A DNA stretch of 64,000 nt from Antedon bifida (Eukaryota; Echinodermata; Crinoidea; Comatulida; Antedonidae): positions 28,829,409 through 28,893,408 of the forward strand of contig OY727093.1 in assembly GCA_963402885.1 (NCBI GenBank), read 5' to 3'. This document shows positions 56,001 through 60,482 of this stretch, one piece after another. The notes under the pieces are model-generated. The model had not been told where the DNA came from and did not search any database. It worked only from the letters and a program-made list of their open reading frames with translations. Made by a program: the position numbers and the translations under genes. Numbering within the stretch: the stretch's first letter is position 1; every line of letters begins with the position of its first letter.

Positions 56001-59000
56001 TTGTGTCACTAATTAACTTTCCCACAACATTTTCTGACAACATTAAAGATTATATACTTAGAGTAACATTACTTAATAAATACTTACAAACATCTTTGAT
56101 TATAGTTTCTATCTGATCACAAAGTCGAATTAGCAAGATTAACCTGATCTTTGCCAAAAAATCTGTTTTGTGTCACTAATTAACTTTCCCACACATTTAC
56201 CAGAACTTCGACAAAATGTAATAAGGACAAAGAAAATGTTAATTTATGGATTTCAATTATCTGTTTGGGATTATGACAGAATCACACTAACACATTAACT
56301 TATCCGCTAGATTATTTTATATTACTATTTACAACAGCTTTGATAAGCCAGAGATATTTCCAATTAGAATAGATTATAAATATATGTTAAAGTTGTTGTG
56401 ACGTTCCACTTTATGCACAAAAACAAATTCATACAATACTATGATAGACTTGTTGCTTAAACATTCGTAAAGTTATTTGTGTTTTTTATAATCATTATTA
56501 TAAACTATTTTTTTAGGAAGAAAATAAAACTCAAGATATTAGATCATTTTTTACTCCAGGAGAAACAAAACAGAAAAGTATAGGAGTCCAGTCTGTGTCG
56601 GATAAAGCAACAACCAAACCTGATCCGAAATTTACCAAACAACCATTAGTAAATGCTCATAAAGAATTGATGGAAATTGGTAAAACCTTAGAAAATTCTG
56701 ATTCAGAGGATACATTCATTGCTAGTTCATCAAAATCTTTATCAGCTTCTCCAGGCCATTATGAACCTGTTAATAAACGAAGGTGTACAGACAATTTACA
56801 GGAATCTGATAATGTTACACAGCTTGAAAAATGTAATAATACTAATACCTCTGTTGACAAATGCCAAACATCTGGTACAGTGTCATCATGGAGCTGCTCT
56901 CTGTGTACATTTCGTAATCATAAAGATCTTCCTTTTTGTGAGATGTGTAACACTGCTAAACCAGTTCCAAAGAAACAAACTCCAAAAATGCGAAATAAAA
57001 AACTTTCAAAAAGACTCAGCTTATGTAATATCAATTTTGGTGATGATGATCTTGAAGATTTTGATGTATCACCAAAAATTAAAAATTCTCTTTCATCAGC
57101 AAAGAGATCACGTGGGGTAAAAAGAAAAGTGAAGAGTTTTGCTAATTCAAAGGAAGTGGTAGATAATTCATTTGTTACCCCATATACAAATCATGTAACA
57201 ACTTTTGAAGGTGAAAAATTGCCTCAAAATAAAGATCATAATAACACCACCACTTCCACACTGAAGTGCTTTTCTGGTGAGAGTGATCATCAGACTGGTG
57301 ATCATCTCAATACAGATTCACCTGATAATGAACCAACCGAAACAGACACAAGTATCTTAGAAGATATTGCAGCGGCTGAGTCTTGGATTACATCACAGTC
57401 TTCAACAAAATTATCGCAGGAATTGTGGACATGTGATGATTGTGGCTTCACCTCTCAATCTGATGAATGTGATTCTTGTTGGAATCCTAAACCATCAAAG
57501 AAAATTTCAGAAAATAATTTTGATTCAAAGACAAAGAACCATGAGAATCAATTAATTGATAGTTCGTCATTTTTAAGTTCTGTTGAATCTCATATTTCTT
57601 CACAGTCTTCAACCAAATTATCGCAGGAATCTTGGACATGTGATGATTGCGGCTTTACCTCTCAATCTGATGAATGTGATTCTTGTTGGAATCCAAAACC
57701 ATTAAAAACAATTGCAGGAAATTATCTTGATTCAAAGACGAATAACCATGAGAAACAACCATCTTCAAACACCGACTATAAAATTAAAAATGTACCAAAT
57801 TCTATAAATAGTGACAGTTCATTTATCGCTCCATCTAAGAAAGAAACTTGTGAGATTAAGTCATTGCCTGAGGTAAAAGATGAACTAGATGAGTCCAATA
57901 CAGCTCATCGCCTCTTTAAGTACCGTGTCAGTCCACATACTAACAGAATTTATTTATATAATGAGGTTTGTATATGTTTATTATACATTGCTGTTTTAAA
58001 TACCATGTGAGATTATAGTTGCTGATGTTTTAAGTACCTAAAACTTCATACAATTGGTGTTTTCTGGCCAAAAATATTCGATTTTCCCTTTACATCAAAT
58101 TGCACTTCCTACAAATAAATACAATCCAAGTCATAACAAATATATTACTATTATTCCATGTTGATTATATTTCTATTTATGTTTACCTTGAGATTCACTT
58201 TAATCAAGAATAAGTAAATTCTTTGCAGTTGCCTAATATATTATTTTTTTGTTTGCCCCGAAAAGAATTCATTTACAAATTGAAAGCGTAAGTTGAATTT
58301 TCAGTAAAGGTTGAATACATTTTGATAATGAATTAAAACTGTATTTGCTAACACATTATTAACTGAACACACATGAAAAAAAAAAACATTTGAAGTAAAG
58401 AAAAGTCACCACCAATACAATTTAGCTAGGAATAATTTTCATTTTTGTAGTCCAATAATTTCCAGAAATAAAAAAAGAAATATTTCTTCGGTAGGATGGT
58501 GAATTTTTGCAAACTAGTTTCTTCTCAATTGATGTTCATCTCAAGAACTTAGAATTATTGCCTAAAGTTCTTCAACATCCATCCAGTTTCAAAATAGTGC
58601 AGAGATTTGCCAGGCAATGGAACAGGTACATAAGATATCTTTTTCATGTCATTGTTTTGTAAACCAAACCAGATTAATGAAATGTCCATGTGTTTTAATC
58701 TTATTCATGATTCAATCTTTTTTTTTATCAGGTTGACATTACCTCAACAGAAACAAATCTCAAAACTTGGTCAGATATTTGTCAATCCTGAACAGATATT
58801 CCTTGATATAAAAAAGAAAAGAAAACAAAATCCGAGTACAAAACGTTTTGTTACAAAAGTAAGTTTCATTCTAAAATATTGATGCATTTGAATGATGTAA
58901 TTTTACCATTTTTTGGACAACCCTTCCGATTCTTTCAACAGGATTCATGTAGTAGTGCCCTATTCCCACCATACATCTGAAGTTCACACATGTCCTTTAA

Positions 59001-60482
59001 TACTTCATTTGTTTTGGAAGAAAGCTCCTTTTTTATAAAAAGAAATTCTCAATAATTATTGTTTCTTGACAGGATGACCTAGCAAATTCTGCACTCACAA
59101 AGGCTAATGAAATCGGAGGTAGCCTAAGAATCATATCTAAGCCTTTCAACTCATCTAAAAGAAAATATATAGCAACAACAATACCAGTAGATTCTTCCAT
59201 AGCTTGCACATCATTACAAGAATCATCTTCTAGCTTAAGATCGCCAACTAAAAGTTTCAAATCGCCACCAAAAGGTTTCAAATCACCACCAAAAGGTTTC
59301 AAATCACCACCAAAATGTTCCAAGTCACCAGTTACTTCAGGAAGTAGTCCTGGCAGAGGATTGTACCTTCAAGCTGTTAATTCGGAAGGCTGTGCTCTTT
59401 GTATATTTTGCAATCAACCATGTCAGGTGACCAAAGAAAGCAGCCATTCAGCAGCCTGGGATAGACGATATTGCTCAGAGAAGTGCAAGGATGAGCATAA
59501 GGTAATTTGAAAAAGATGTGTGTTGCGTTAATATTAAGCCCCAAATTACATGACCAGCCCAGATGGCATTATACTTGTCAAGTCATGAGGTACAAAAATA
59601 GATTTGTCTCTCTTTTCTTTTTTCAGATGCAAGGGAAGAGTAGTTCATACATTCGACAACAATTGTTTCAGTTGGAACATGGAATTTGCCAGATTTGTGG
59701 ATTAGATACCCATCAGTTGTTCATACAAATAAGGTTATTATAAACTTCGTTGAGTATTGTGTGAAATACATTCTAAAGAAAAAAGATCATTTATTTTTTA
59801 TTTCTCCATTCAAGAAAATCTTTTCTCATTATGCTCCCTCACTGGCTCCACTATTTAAATTAAAATATTACACTCATTGGTAGAAAATTATAATTATATC
59901 TTTTCCCCCAGTAATTTACCAAAGAGTAAACGTAAGGAATTTTTAGAAGGTAGTAAGTATTCCAGTTTATCGGTTGCTGAACTAAATAAGATAATCAAGT
60001 CTCCTTCTGAAGGACAGGTAAGTGATTTTAATAATATATTTTATAATATACATTTATAGATAAATAAATGTTCATTTATATATTGCTCTACCTTATATAT
60101 CGAGCACTTCTCTTGGATTTGGATCAAGTTTGGACATGAAGATTAATACTTTTTGGTACCAAATTCTTCTGCATTCAATTAGGTTCATTTTAAAATCAGA
60201 CTTTTGGCAGGAAAGACATTTTGTTCAAACCAAGAAATGTCTAGTTTTGGTACAGCTGACATTTATTACAACACTACACATGCGTTTCTTTCCTTTTAGT
60301 TTTGGCATGCTGATCACATTATTGCGGTTGCCGATGGTGGTGGTCTTTGCTCATTGGACAACTTTAGAACTTTGTGTGTCATGTGTCACCTGACTGTGAC
60401 AGCTAATCAGATTCGAGATCGTTCAACAGCTAGAAAAACTTCAGGAATGAGAGATATATCAAGCTTTTTTAAACCAATATAA
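6891..60482 (+). CDS. ZRANB3: ZRANB3 orthologue: SNF2 annealing helicase / HNH endonuclease (17 exons seen, 5' end missing)
   Basis: Exons: 6891-7069, 13961-14192, 15582-15700, 34098-34170, 46393-46464, 48108-48242, 50787-50972, 51515-51586, 52123-52302, 55471-55626, 56517-57965, 58495-58625, 58732-58858, 59073-59501, 59627-59733, 59912-60017, 60300-60482. The joined frame has no stop for 1,311 residues and starts at helicase motif I (MGLGKT). Seen: DESH box, TGTPAL, QAAGVGLTFTAA and EDRAHRIGQ (SNF2 motifs), PIP box, three zinc fingers, a cysteine cluster, HNH and a terminal PIP-like box. This order is specific to ZRANB3; SMARCAL1 lacks the NZF and HNH. The family is recruited to stalled forks by PCNA and K63-linked ubiquitin, anneals ssDNA and cleaves fork structures in the nucleus. 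Human ZRANB3 is 1,079 residues; this one is longer because of its middle linker. About 60 N-terminal residues are not found. ATG 6891 is not the start codon: it lies directly after a splice acceptor, inside motif I. Confidence 0.95.
8336..8580 (+). mobile_element. tRNA-derived SINE
   Basis: Pol III A-box-like TAGCTGAGTGG (8348-8358) and B-box-like GGTTCAACTTC (8392-8402) have tRNA spacing. A non-tRNA body follows with a TGAGCTGTTCCTAACAGCTCA hairpin. It does not fold as a full cloverleaf, so it is not a tRNA gene. Confidence 0.8.
9250..9440 (+). mobile_element. SINE tail fragment sharing a domain with other SINEs here
   Basis: GATGGGATGTAAAGTCGTTG, GGTCCTATGTACA, TTAAAGAACTTGGTA and TCGAAAAGAGTAGGGG align with 51925-52080 and with the complement of 52420-52600. 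It looks like one of the deeply conserved SINE 3' domains of marine invertebrates; the family name is not verified. Confidence 0.6.
9826..10038. mobile_element. MITE family A, copy 2, with an internal 21/22-bp satellite
   Basis: Perfectly bounded by TAAAGCTCTATCTACACTAT and its complement. The interior has about five tandem units near ATGCCCAAATATGGTAGTGAT, then GTCACCGTGTCCATATATGGGC. Confidence 0.9.
10545..10678. mobile_element. MITE family A, copy 3
   Basis: Left TACACTATCAAACTTTATGT, right AGTTTGATAGTGTAGACATA then GCTTTA, with two ATATCACTACCATATTTRGG units inside (antisense to those at 9.9 kb). Confidence 0.85.
10959..11074. repeat. (ATC)n microsatellite
   Basis: About 115 bp of ATC/TCA triplets, nearly perfect in the first 75 bp and interrupted afterwards. 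Triplet tails like this are common at the 3' ends of RTE-type LINEs; the adjoining 11075-11300 is not recognisable as one. Confidence 0.95.
12007..12274 (+). mobile_element. MITE family B, copy 3
   Basis: Starts TTAAAGATGTTGATCCCCCA and ends AGGGAGTCAATATATCTTTA, with the AGTTAATCACTTCTGTAGAA block inside. Confidence 0.8.
12735..13627 (+). repeat. Recent tandem duplication, two 446-bp units
   Basis: The sequence from about 12735 repeats 446 bp later with only a few substitutions. Each unit contains a 29-codon ATG-to-stop ORF (12928-13017 and 13374-13463) and a near-copy of the exon b splice acceptor (13065-13110 and 13511-13556). Confidence 0.92.
13663..13860 (-). mobile_element. LINE reverse-transcriptase C-terminal remnant
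   Basis: The complement reads RRRLIFAGHCLRNKEDIIAD and VLMWQPKHG, then after a frameshift DTGNMQRDELAVTMAYRTLW. This matches the C-terminal tail of CR1/jockey-group elements (RFAGHC...LWQPKHG...RDELA..M.DR..W). Inactive. Confidence 0.75.
13961..14192 (+). CDS. ZRANB3: ZRANB3 exon b: DESH box and motif III
   Basis: Acceptor aaaatatag|AGCAATATCG; the 2-nt overhang of the previous exon plus A gives Lys, then AISTCKVCLIGYGLM follows. Contains motif II VVDESHY (the family has DESH rather than DEAH) and motif III LLLTGTPALARPAE. Donor CCGAG|gtgtgt. 232 nt, ends in phase 0. The acceptor region has two near-copies upstream within the 446-bp duplication. Confidence 0.93.
14193..15581 (+). other. ZRANB3: ZRANB3 intron b-c (1.4 kb)
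   Basis: AT-rich; no repeat or ORF with coding character recognised. Confidence 0.8.
15582..15700 (+). CDS. ZRANB3: ZRANB3 exon c: end of helicase lobe 1
   Basis: Follows a run of T ending in tag. Reads LFPQLDCLQPGLFGTW, which aligns without a gap to human LFMQIEALFPQKFGRW, then a basic aromatic stretch (RFCGAGWRYFGRNKTWD). Donor ACAAG|gtaata. A second AG 12 nt into the exon (15592-15593) could give an in-frame form lacking four residues, but the gap-free alignment favours the upstream site. Confidence 0.9.
15762..15815 (-). mobile_element. LINE 3' tail fragment
   Basis: The complement, CATTTCAGCCTTTGGCTG then TGTATGATTTCTTTAATTGA and ATAAATATACC, matches 42615-42663 on the + strand. A shared 3' tail of a retroposon family. 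Confidence 0.55.
18800..18968 (+). mobile_element. MITE family C, right half
   Basis: Shares AATGATGATGGTGGTTTGTG, GGACTATGCCATTTG, TTCAATGAAAATTTCTACTT and GTCGGTTTATCCAGGTA with 3.64-3.79 kb. The left arm is missing or degraded. Confidence 0.75.
19471..19875 (+). mobile_element. MITE family B, copy 4
   Basis: Starts TTAAAGATCTATTGTCCCCA and ends AAAATATATCTTTAAA; AGTTAATCACTTCCACAGAA, GTTTTCACTTATAAAA and CAAAGTGAATAACTATTATG are present. Longer than other copies, with extra sequence near 19640-19790. Confidence 0.75.
20577..20860 (+). repeat. Diverged tandem duplication, period about 140 bp
   Basis: CAGATCTT, ATAATTGATAGATTAATAAT, AATGTTATACAATA and TTAGTGTAGGTCACCA occur in the same order in both halves. 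Confidence 0.8.
23280..23500 (-). mobile_element. tRNA-derived SINE
   Basis: On the minus strand, TGGCTTGGTGGTTATGATGC (A-box-like) is followed by GGGTCCTGGGTTCAAGTCC (B-box), then a body with ACAACTCCACTCCCAAAGAC and GTAGAGCATTTGCTGGATGG. The homopolymer near 23292-23305 is its probable A-rich end. Confidence 0.75.
24365..24640 (-). mobile_element. LINE ORF2 C-terminal remnant
   Basis: An open 90-codon minus-strand frame reads LELAKTERSVTAGMKWRKYN, FVGHLLRKKKLEHLILTGKI, KGRKARGNQRAMFIERI, ENRTIWKAITANVLEGHGT. This is the usual tail of RT-endonuclease elements (GHLLR ... GR.RGRQ..M ... DR..WR..TA). Its own stop and a GAA-rich tail follow. The unbroken frame suggests a fairly young fragment. 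Confidence 0.8.
25319..25520. repeat. 22-bp tandem array, about nine units
   Basis: Unit near TTTGTGAGATCCAGACTCCT (plus TG/TA) with a few substitutions and one unit with an insertion (AAGTTG). Confidence 0.92.
26924..27264. mobile_element. MITE family A, copy 4, internally duplicated
   Basis: Right end TTTGATAGTGTAGACAGAGC then TTTA. A segment starting CCAATACATTTTGCAAAATC and running through TATGGTAGTGATTT to AGGTAGTAATATGG occurs twice, about 147 bp apart. The left terminal repeat is not clear. Confidence 0.75.
28464..28545. repeat. 27-bp tandem repeat, three units
   Basis: Three near-perfect copies of a unit beginning CAAACCCCATCACGTTTCAT. Too few and too short-spaced for CRISPR. Confidence 0.9.
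30091..30948. repeat. 18-bp minisatellite, nearly 50 units
   Basis: Unit near GTGCAGTGGTGTTATGTA, about 860 bp, with 15-bp variants (GGCAGTGGTGTTATGT) and point variants. Unit lengths divisible by 3 keep long open frames on both strands (VVQWCY / ITPLHY repeats); I treat these as by-products. It lies deep in an intron. Confidence 0.95.
32921..33183 (+). repeat. Tandem duplication, period about 132 bp
   Basis: CCACATTTA-TCAATG-CA, TTATTTCTAAAAAAAGTTTG-like, and GTAGGTAGAAACATTTTTG are repeated in order in two units. Confidence 0.85.
34098..34170 (+). CDS. ZRANB3: ZRANB3 exon d: linker between helicase lobes
   Basis: Polypyrimidine acceptor ...tttttag|TGGAGC and donor AAAAAT|gtaagt. The split codon gives Ser, then GASNLEELHNKLKSTILIRR, matching the human GASNLNELHQLLSDIMIRR region. 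73 nt, ends in phase 0. This small exon lies between the two largest introns (18.4 and 12.2 kb). Confidence 0.9.
35869..39141. mobile_element. 3.3-kb non-autonomous DNA element with CGTATACG subterminal palindromes (family D)
   Basis: The left end CCCTTTGCAAAAAAGCCGTA and the right end (its exact complement) bound 3,273 bp. Each end carries a 200-270 bp zone packed with CGTATACG or close variants in both orientations. The flanks are TTA (left) and TTG (right), a possible 3-bp target duplication with one mismatch. The interior has no transposase-like ORF and includes a family B MITE fragment near 36785-36850. Confidence 0.8.
39830..39935 (+). mobile_element. Retroposon 3' end with ATT-rich tail
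   Basis: TTCAGCGCTTAGAGGGGCCC, TGCGCTATATAAATAGAACA then TTATTGTTATTAT: the common 3' end of invertebrate SINE/LINE families. The 5' part is not recognisable. Confidence 0.55.
40292..40373. repeat. Microsatellite (TACA/TATACA)n
   Basis: About 80 bp of alternating purine-pyrimidine CATA/CACA units. Confidence 0.95.
40410..40559. mobile_element. MITE family A, copy 5
   Basis: Left GCTCTGTCTACACTATCAAA; the right arm is degraded (ATAGTTTAGTGTAGAGAGAGC). Inside are two ATATCACTACCATATTTGGG units. Both ends carry TTAA. Confidence 0.88.
41412..41661 (+). mobile_element. RTE-type LINE 3' end with (TGA)n tail
   Basis: Frame 41412-41639 reads KWAGHISRRRDNRWTSLMTS, WRPMDGSRNRGRQRVRWRDE, ARDRALWQKHAEAFVQQWTD, NG and stop. 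AEAFVQQWTDNG-stop is the hallmark C-terminus of RTE elements, followed here, as usual, by a TGATGA microsatellite. A TAG lies just upstream at 41409, so the fragment is dead or truncated. Confidence 0.88.
42610..42665 (+). mobile_element. LINE 3' tail fragment
   Basis: CATTTGGCTGTATGATTTCT then TTGATTGAATAAATATACC, matching the minus-strand copy at 15.8 kb. Confidence 0.55.
46393..46464 (+). CDS. ZRANB3: ZRANB3 exon e: LPPK segment
   Basis: Acceptor tttctag|GTTCTG, donor AGACAG|gtagtt, 24 codons. Encodes VLHQLPPKQRQKVPFDLADS, aligning with human VLTQLPPKIRQRIPFDLPSA. A 29-bp piece of this exon recurs 760 bp downstream. Confidence 0.92.
46465..48107 (+). other. ZRANB3: ZRANB3 intron e-f (1.6 kb)
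   Basis: Contains a 29-bp near-copy of exon e at 47175-47203. No other feature seen. Confidence 0.8.
47175..47203 (+). pseudogene. Exon e fragment duplicated in the downstream intron
   Basis: AGCAAAGACAAAAAGTTACA then TTTGATCTT differs from exon e (46415-46443) at one base, exactly 760 bp away. In the exon's own frame the copy is followed at once by TAA, and it lacks splice sites. Confidence 0.7.
48108..48242 (+). CDS. ZRANB3: ZRANB3 exon f: helical region before lobe 2
   Basis: Acceptor ttttgtag|GATTTG, donor ACTAAG|gtaatg, 45 codons. Encodes DLEKHWKDLHSLIN then an acidic segment and IRKLISQLYIQTGRTK. It fills the position of the human region from ELNTSFEEWEKI to TAIAKAG, conserved in character rather than sequence. 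Confidence 0.9.
48243..50786 (+). other. ZRANB3: ZRANB3 intron f-g (2.5 kb)
   Basis: AT-rich; apart from a short imperfect repeat of TTTAATGGTGCTTATTA (48649-48690), nothing recognised. Confidence 0.8.
50787..50972 (+). CDS. ZRANB3: ZRANB3 exon g: motif IV, helicase lobe 2
   Basis: Acceptor attccag|ATTGGT, donor AGAATG|gtaaag, 62 codons. Reads IGAVCDYISMMLDNPGLKFL, VFAHHKDVL, YIRIDGDVPSLDRM. The open frame runs past the donor to a stop at 51059, but the next exon continues the family alignment exactly at the GT. Confidence 0.94.
51150..51400 (-). mobile_element. tRNA-derived SINE in ZRANB3 intron g-h
   Basis: Contains CTGGGTACCCATTTATACAC, CTGGGTGGAGAGAAGC and a degenerate complement of a B-box (GTTGGATTCTCACG). 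This pattern is a widespread marine-invertebrate SINE. It fills most of the 0.54-kb intron. Confidence 0.75.
51515..51586 (+). CDS. ZRANB3: ZRANB3 exon h: start of motif V
   Basis: Acceptor tttttcccag|CACCTT, donor GGAGTG|gtaggt, 24 codons: HLVKKFQQEEQTRVAVLSIQ then AAGV. It joins with the next exon to form motif V, AAGVGLTFTAA (human AAGQGLTFTAA). Confidence 0.93.
51780..51895 (+). mobile_element. LINE 3' tail fragment in ZRANB3 intron h-i
   Basis: TTGTATTGCTTTTTGTATGT, CTTGGAATACAAATTTCAAT and GACAATAAATTTGAACTAAA form a typical jockey/CR1-type 3' end. Confidence 0.5.
51925..52080 (+). mobile_element. SINE fragment with shared tail domain
   Basis: TTAGTAAGGACTTTAAACTG, TAGGTCCAGTGTTCACAC, GTGCGCTTTAAAGAACTTAG and TTTTGAAATAAGTAGTGAG align with 9250-9380 and with the complement of 52420-52600. 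It ends about 40 bp before exon i. Confidence 0.65.
52123..52302 (+). CDS. ZRANB3: ZRANB3 exon i: helicase motifs V and VI
   Basis: Acceptor tttttaccag|GGCCTA, donor AGAAAG|gtacac, 60 codons. Contains GLTFTAATDVVFAELHW, the arginine-finger motif VI CEDRAHRIGQ, and VHYLIAKGSIDEWMW. All are hallmarks of the SNF2 ZRANB3/SMARCAL1 group. Confidence 0.95.
52410..52700 (-). mobile_element. tRNA-derived SINE with shared tail domain
   Basis: Minus strand: GAGTGGCTGAGCAGTTAACA (A-box region), GGGTTTGAGGCTC (B-box-like), then ACCGTAGGTCCAGTGTACAC, TTTAAAAAACTTTGTACATC and TTTCGAGACAAGTAGGGGGT. Confidence 0.75.
53205..53380 (+). mobile_element. SINE-like repeat, copy 1
   Basis: TCATTACATATATAGTATGC, ATAGTGGCACAGTAACCTAG (A-box-like) and TTTGGTTCAATCCAGAGCAG (B-box), then a CTCATAAATTT end. 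Matches 55190-55385. Confidence 0.65.
55190..55385 (+). mobile_element. SINE-like repeat, copy 2
   Basis: TCATTACATAGTATGCATAG, GGGTTCAATCCAGAGCAGCA and CTCATAAATTT in the same order and spacing as copy 1, 2 kb upstream. Confidence 0.65.
55471..55626 (+). CDS. ZRANB3: ZRANB3 exon j: C-terminal end of the ATPase
   Basis: Acceptor ggtatag|GTAAAT, donor TCTAAA|gtaagt, 52 codons. Encodes VNVVSSALNGK (human VTGSTLNGR) and EIEFLNFATVWVPS (human WDFLQFAEAWTPN), followed by an acidic GEDNDDDE stretch. Confidence 0.92.
55627..56516 (+). other. ZRANB3: ZRANB3 intron j-k (0.9 kb)
   Basis: Contains a recent 167-bp tandem duplication; nothing else recognised. Confidence 0.8.
55873..56195 (+). repeat. 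Recent tandem duplication, period 167 bp
   Basis: ACATTAAAGATTATATACTT through TGTGTCACTAATTAACTTTC is repeated with only a few substitutions (for example GAATTATTAAGA versus GAATTAGCAAGA). Confidence 0.92.
56517..57965 (+). CDS. ZRANB3: ZRANB3 exon k: PIP box, three zinc fingers, start of substrate-recognition region
   Basis: Largest exon, 483 codons; acceptor ttttttag|GAAGAA, donor AATGAG|gtttgt (non-consensus at +3/+4). In order: PIP box TQDIRSFF (56529-56552); Ser/Lys-rich linker; NZF finger WSCSLCTF...CEMC (56889-56948); basic linker with KRSRGVKRKVK, a likely nuclear localisation signal; two near-identical short fingers WTCDDCGF...CDSC (57426-57479 and 57633-57686); linker; then FKYRVSPHTNRIYLYNE, which begins the substrate-recognition region (human CASRNTDRIHIYTKD). 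The middle linker is much longer than in human ZRANB3 and mostly disordered in composition. Confidence 0.94.
56529..56552 (+). other. ZRANB3: PIP box (PCNA-binding motif)
   Basis: TQDIRSFF sits where human ZRANB3 has QHDIRSFF. Ile and the FF pair are kept, but the usual first Gln of QxxIxxFF is Thr (a Gln lies one place later). PCNA binding is inferred. Confidence 0.75.
56889..56948 (+). other. ZRANB3: NZF (RanBP2-type) zinc finger 1, ubiquitin-binding type
   Basis: WSCSLCTFRNHKDLPFCEMC has the W-x-C-x2-C-x10-C-x2-C spacing. The Thr-Phe pair after the second Cys and the Met between the last two Cys are the residues NZF fingers use to bind ubiquitin. Human ZRANB3 has WQCSLCTY...CEMC and prefers K63 chains. 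Confidence 0.92.
57379..57797 (+). repeat. ZRANB3: In-frame tandem duplication carrying zinc fingers 2 and 3
   Basis: Two coding units of about 207 bp (69 codons) lie side by side in exon k. Each has SSTKLSQE, then WTCDDCGFTSQSDECDSCW and NPKP, then a DSKT-NHE tail. Spacing between Cys pairs is 8 residues instead of the NZF's 10, and Thr-Phe is replaced by Gly-Phe, so ubiquitin binding cannot be assumed. The nucleotide sequence is still very similar between units. Confidence 0.9.
57966..58494 (+). other. ZRANB3: ZRANB3 intron k-l (0.5 kb)
   Basis: No repeat or ORF recognised. Confidence 0.8.
58495..58625 (+). CDS. ZRANB3: ZRANB3 exon l: substrate-recognition region
   Basis: Acceptor cggtag|GATGGT, donor AACAG|gtacat; 43 codons plus 2 nt. 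DGEFLQTSFFSIDVHLKNLE and FARQWNR align with human DGKQMSCNFIPLDIKLDLWE and FVREWSS. Confidence 0.9.
58732..58858 (+). CDS. ZRANB3: ZRANB3 exon m: end of substrate-recognition region
   Basis: Acceptor tttatcag|GTTGAC after a 106-bp intron; the split codon gives Arg, then LTLPQQKQISKLGQIFVNPE, then a Lys-rich segment KKKRKQNPSTKRFVTK. Donor ACAAAA|gtaagt. Human counterpart: LTAMKQRIIRKSGQLF to NCTKRYITK. Confidence 0.9.
59073..59501 (+). CDS. ZRANB3: ZRANB3 exon n: SPPKGFK repeats and cysteine cluster
   Basis: Acceptor cttgacag|GATGAC, donor CATAAG|gtaatt, 143 codons. Starts DDLANSALTKANEIGGSLRI (human EDVAVASMDKVKNVGGHVRL). A Ser/Pro/Lys-rich region follows with about four 7-residue repeats near SPPKGFK (21-bp units, about 59230-59325). 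Then GLYLQAVNSEGCALCIFC and WDRRYCSEKCKDE, where two Cys pairs match the conserved pre-HNH cysteines of human ZRANB3 (CLRCQQPTC ... FCSLKC). Confidence 0.93.
59627..59733 (+). CDS. ZRANB3: ZRANB3 exon o: N-terminal part of HNH domain
   Basis: Acceptor ttttttcag|ATGCAA, donor ATAAG|gttatt (weak at +3 to +5). Encodes SSYIRQQLFQLEHGICQICG then LDTHQLFIQIR. The C-x2-C pair is the first half of the HNH zinc site (human HGVCQLCNVNAQELFLRLR). Confidence 0.91.
59912..60017 (+). CDS. ZRANB3: ZRANB3 exon p: HNH spacer
   Basis: Acceptor tttcccccag|TAATTT; the split codon gives Ser, then NLPKSKRKEFLEG and LSVAELNKIIKSPSEGQ. Human: APKSQRKNLLYA and LPLEQLNEMIRNPGEGH. Donor GGACAG|gtaagt. Confidence 0.91.
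60300..60482 (+). CDS. ZRANB3: ZRANB3 exon q (last): HNH nuclease core and C-terminal PIP-like box
   Basis: Acceptor ttccttttag|TTTTGG, stop TAA at 60480-60482. HNH core FWHADHIIAVADGGG, LCSLDNFRTLCVMCH: the DH pair, the Asn, the C-x2-C pair and the final His are all present, so the nuclease looks intact. The protein ends GMRDISSFFKPI. Confidence 0.95.
   Translation, partial: FWHADHIIAVADGGGLCSLDNFRTLCVMCHLTVTANQIRDRSTARKTSGMRDISSFFKPI
60447..60470 (+). other. ZRANB3: C-terminal PIP-like box
   Basis: MRDISSFF followed by KPI and the stop. It closely resembles the C-terminal PIP box of human DNA polymerase eta (MQTLESFFKPL), also with Met at position 1. Human ZRANB3 ends in an APIM motif (RFLVK) instead. 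Function inferred. Confidence 0.7.

Noticed and set aside
56719..57120. 133-codon alternative frame
   Set aside because: Overlaps ZRANB3 exon k in another frame; no independent support.
59033..59323. Minus-strand ORF with GGDLKPF repeats
   Set aside because: Antisense shadow of the coding SPPKGFK repeats of ZRANB3 exon n.
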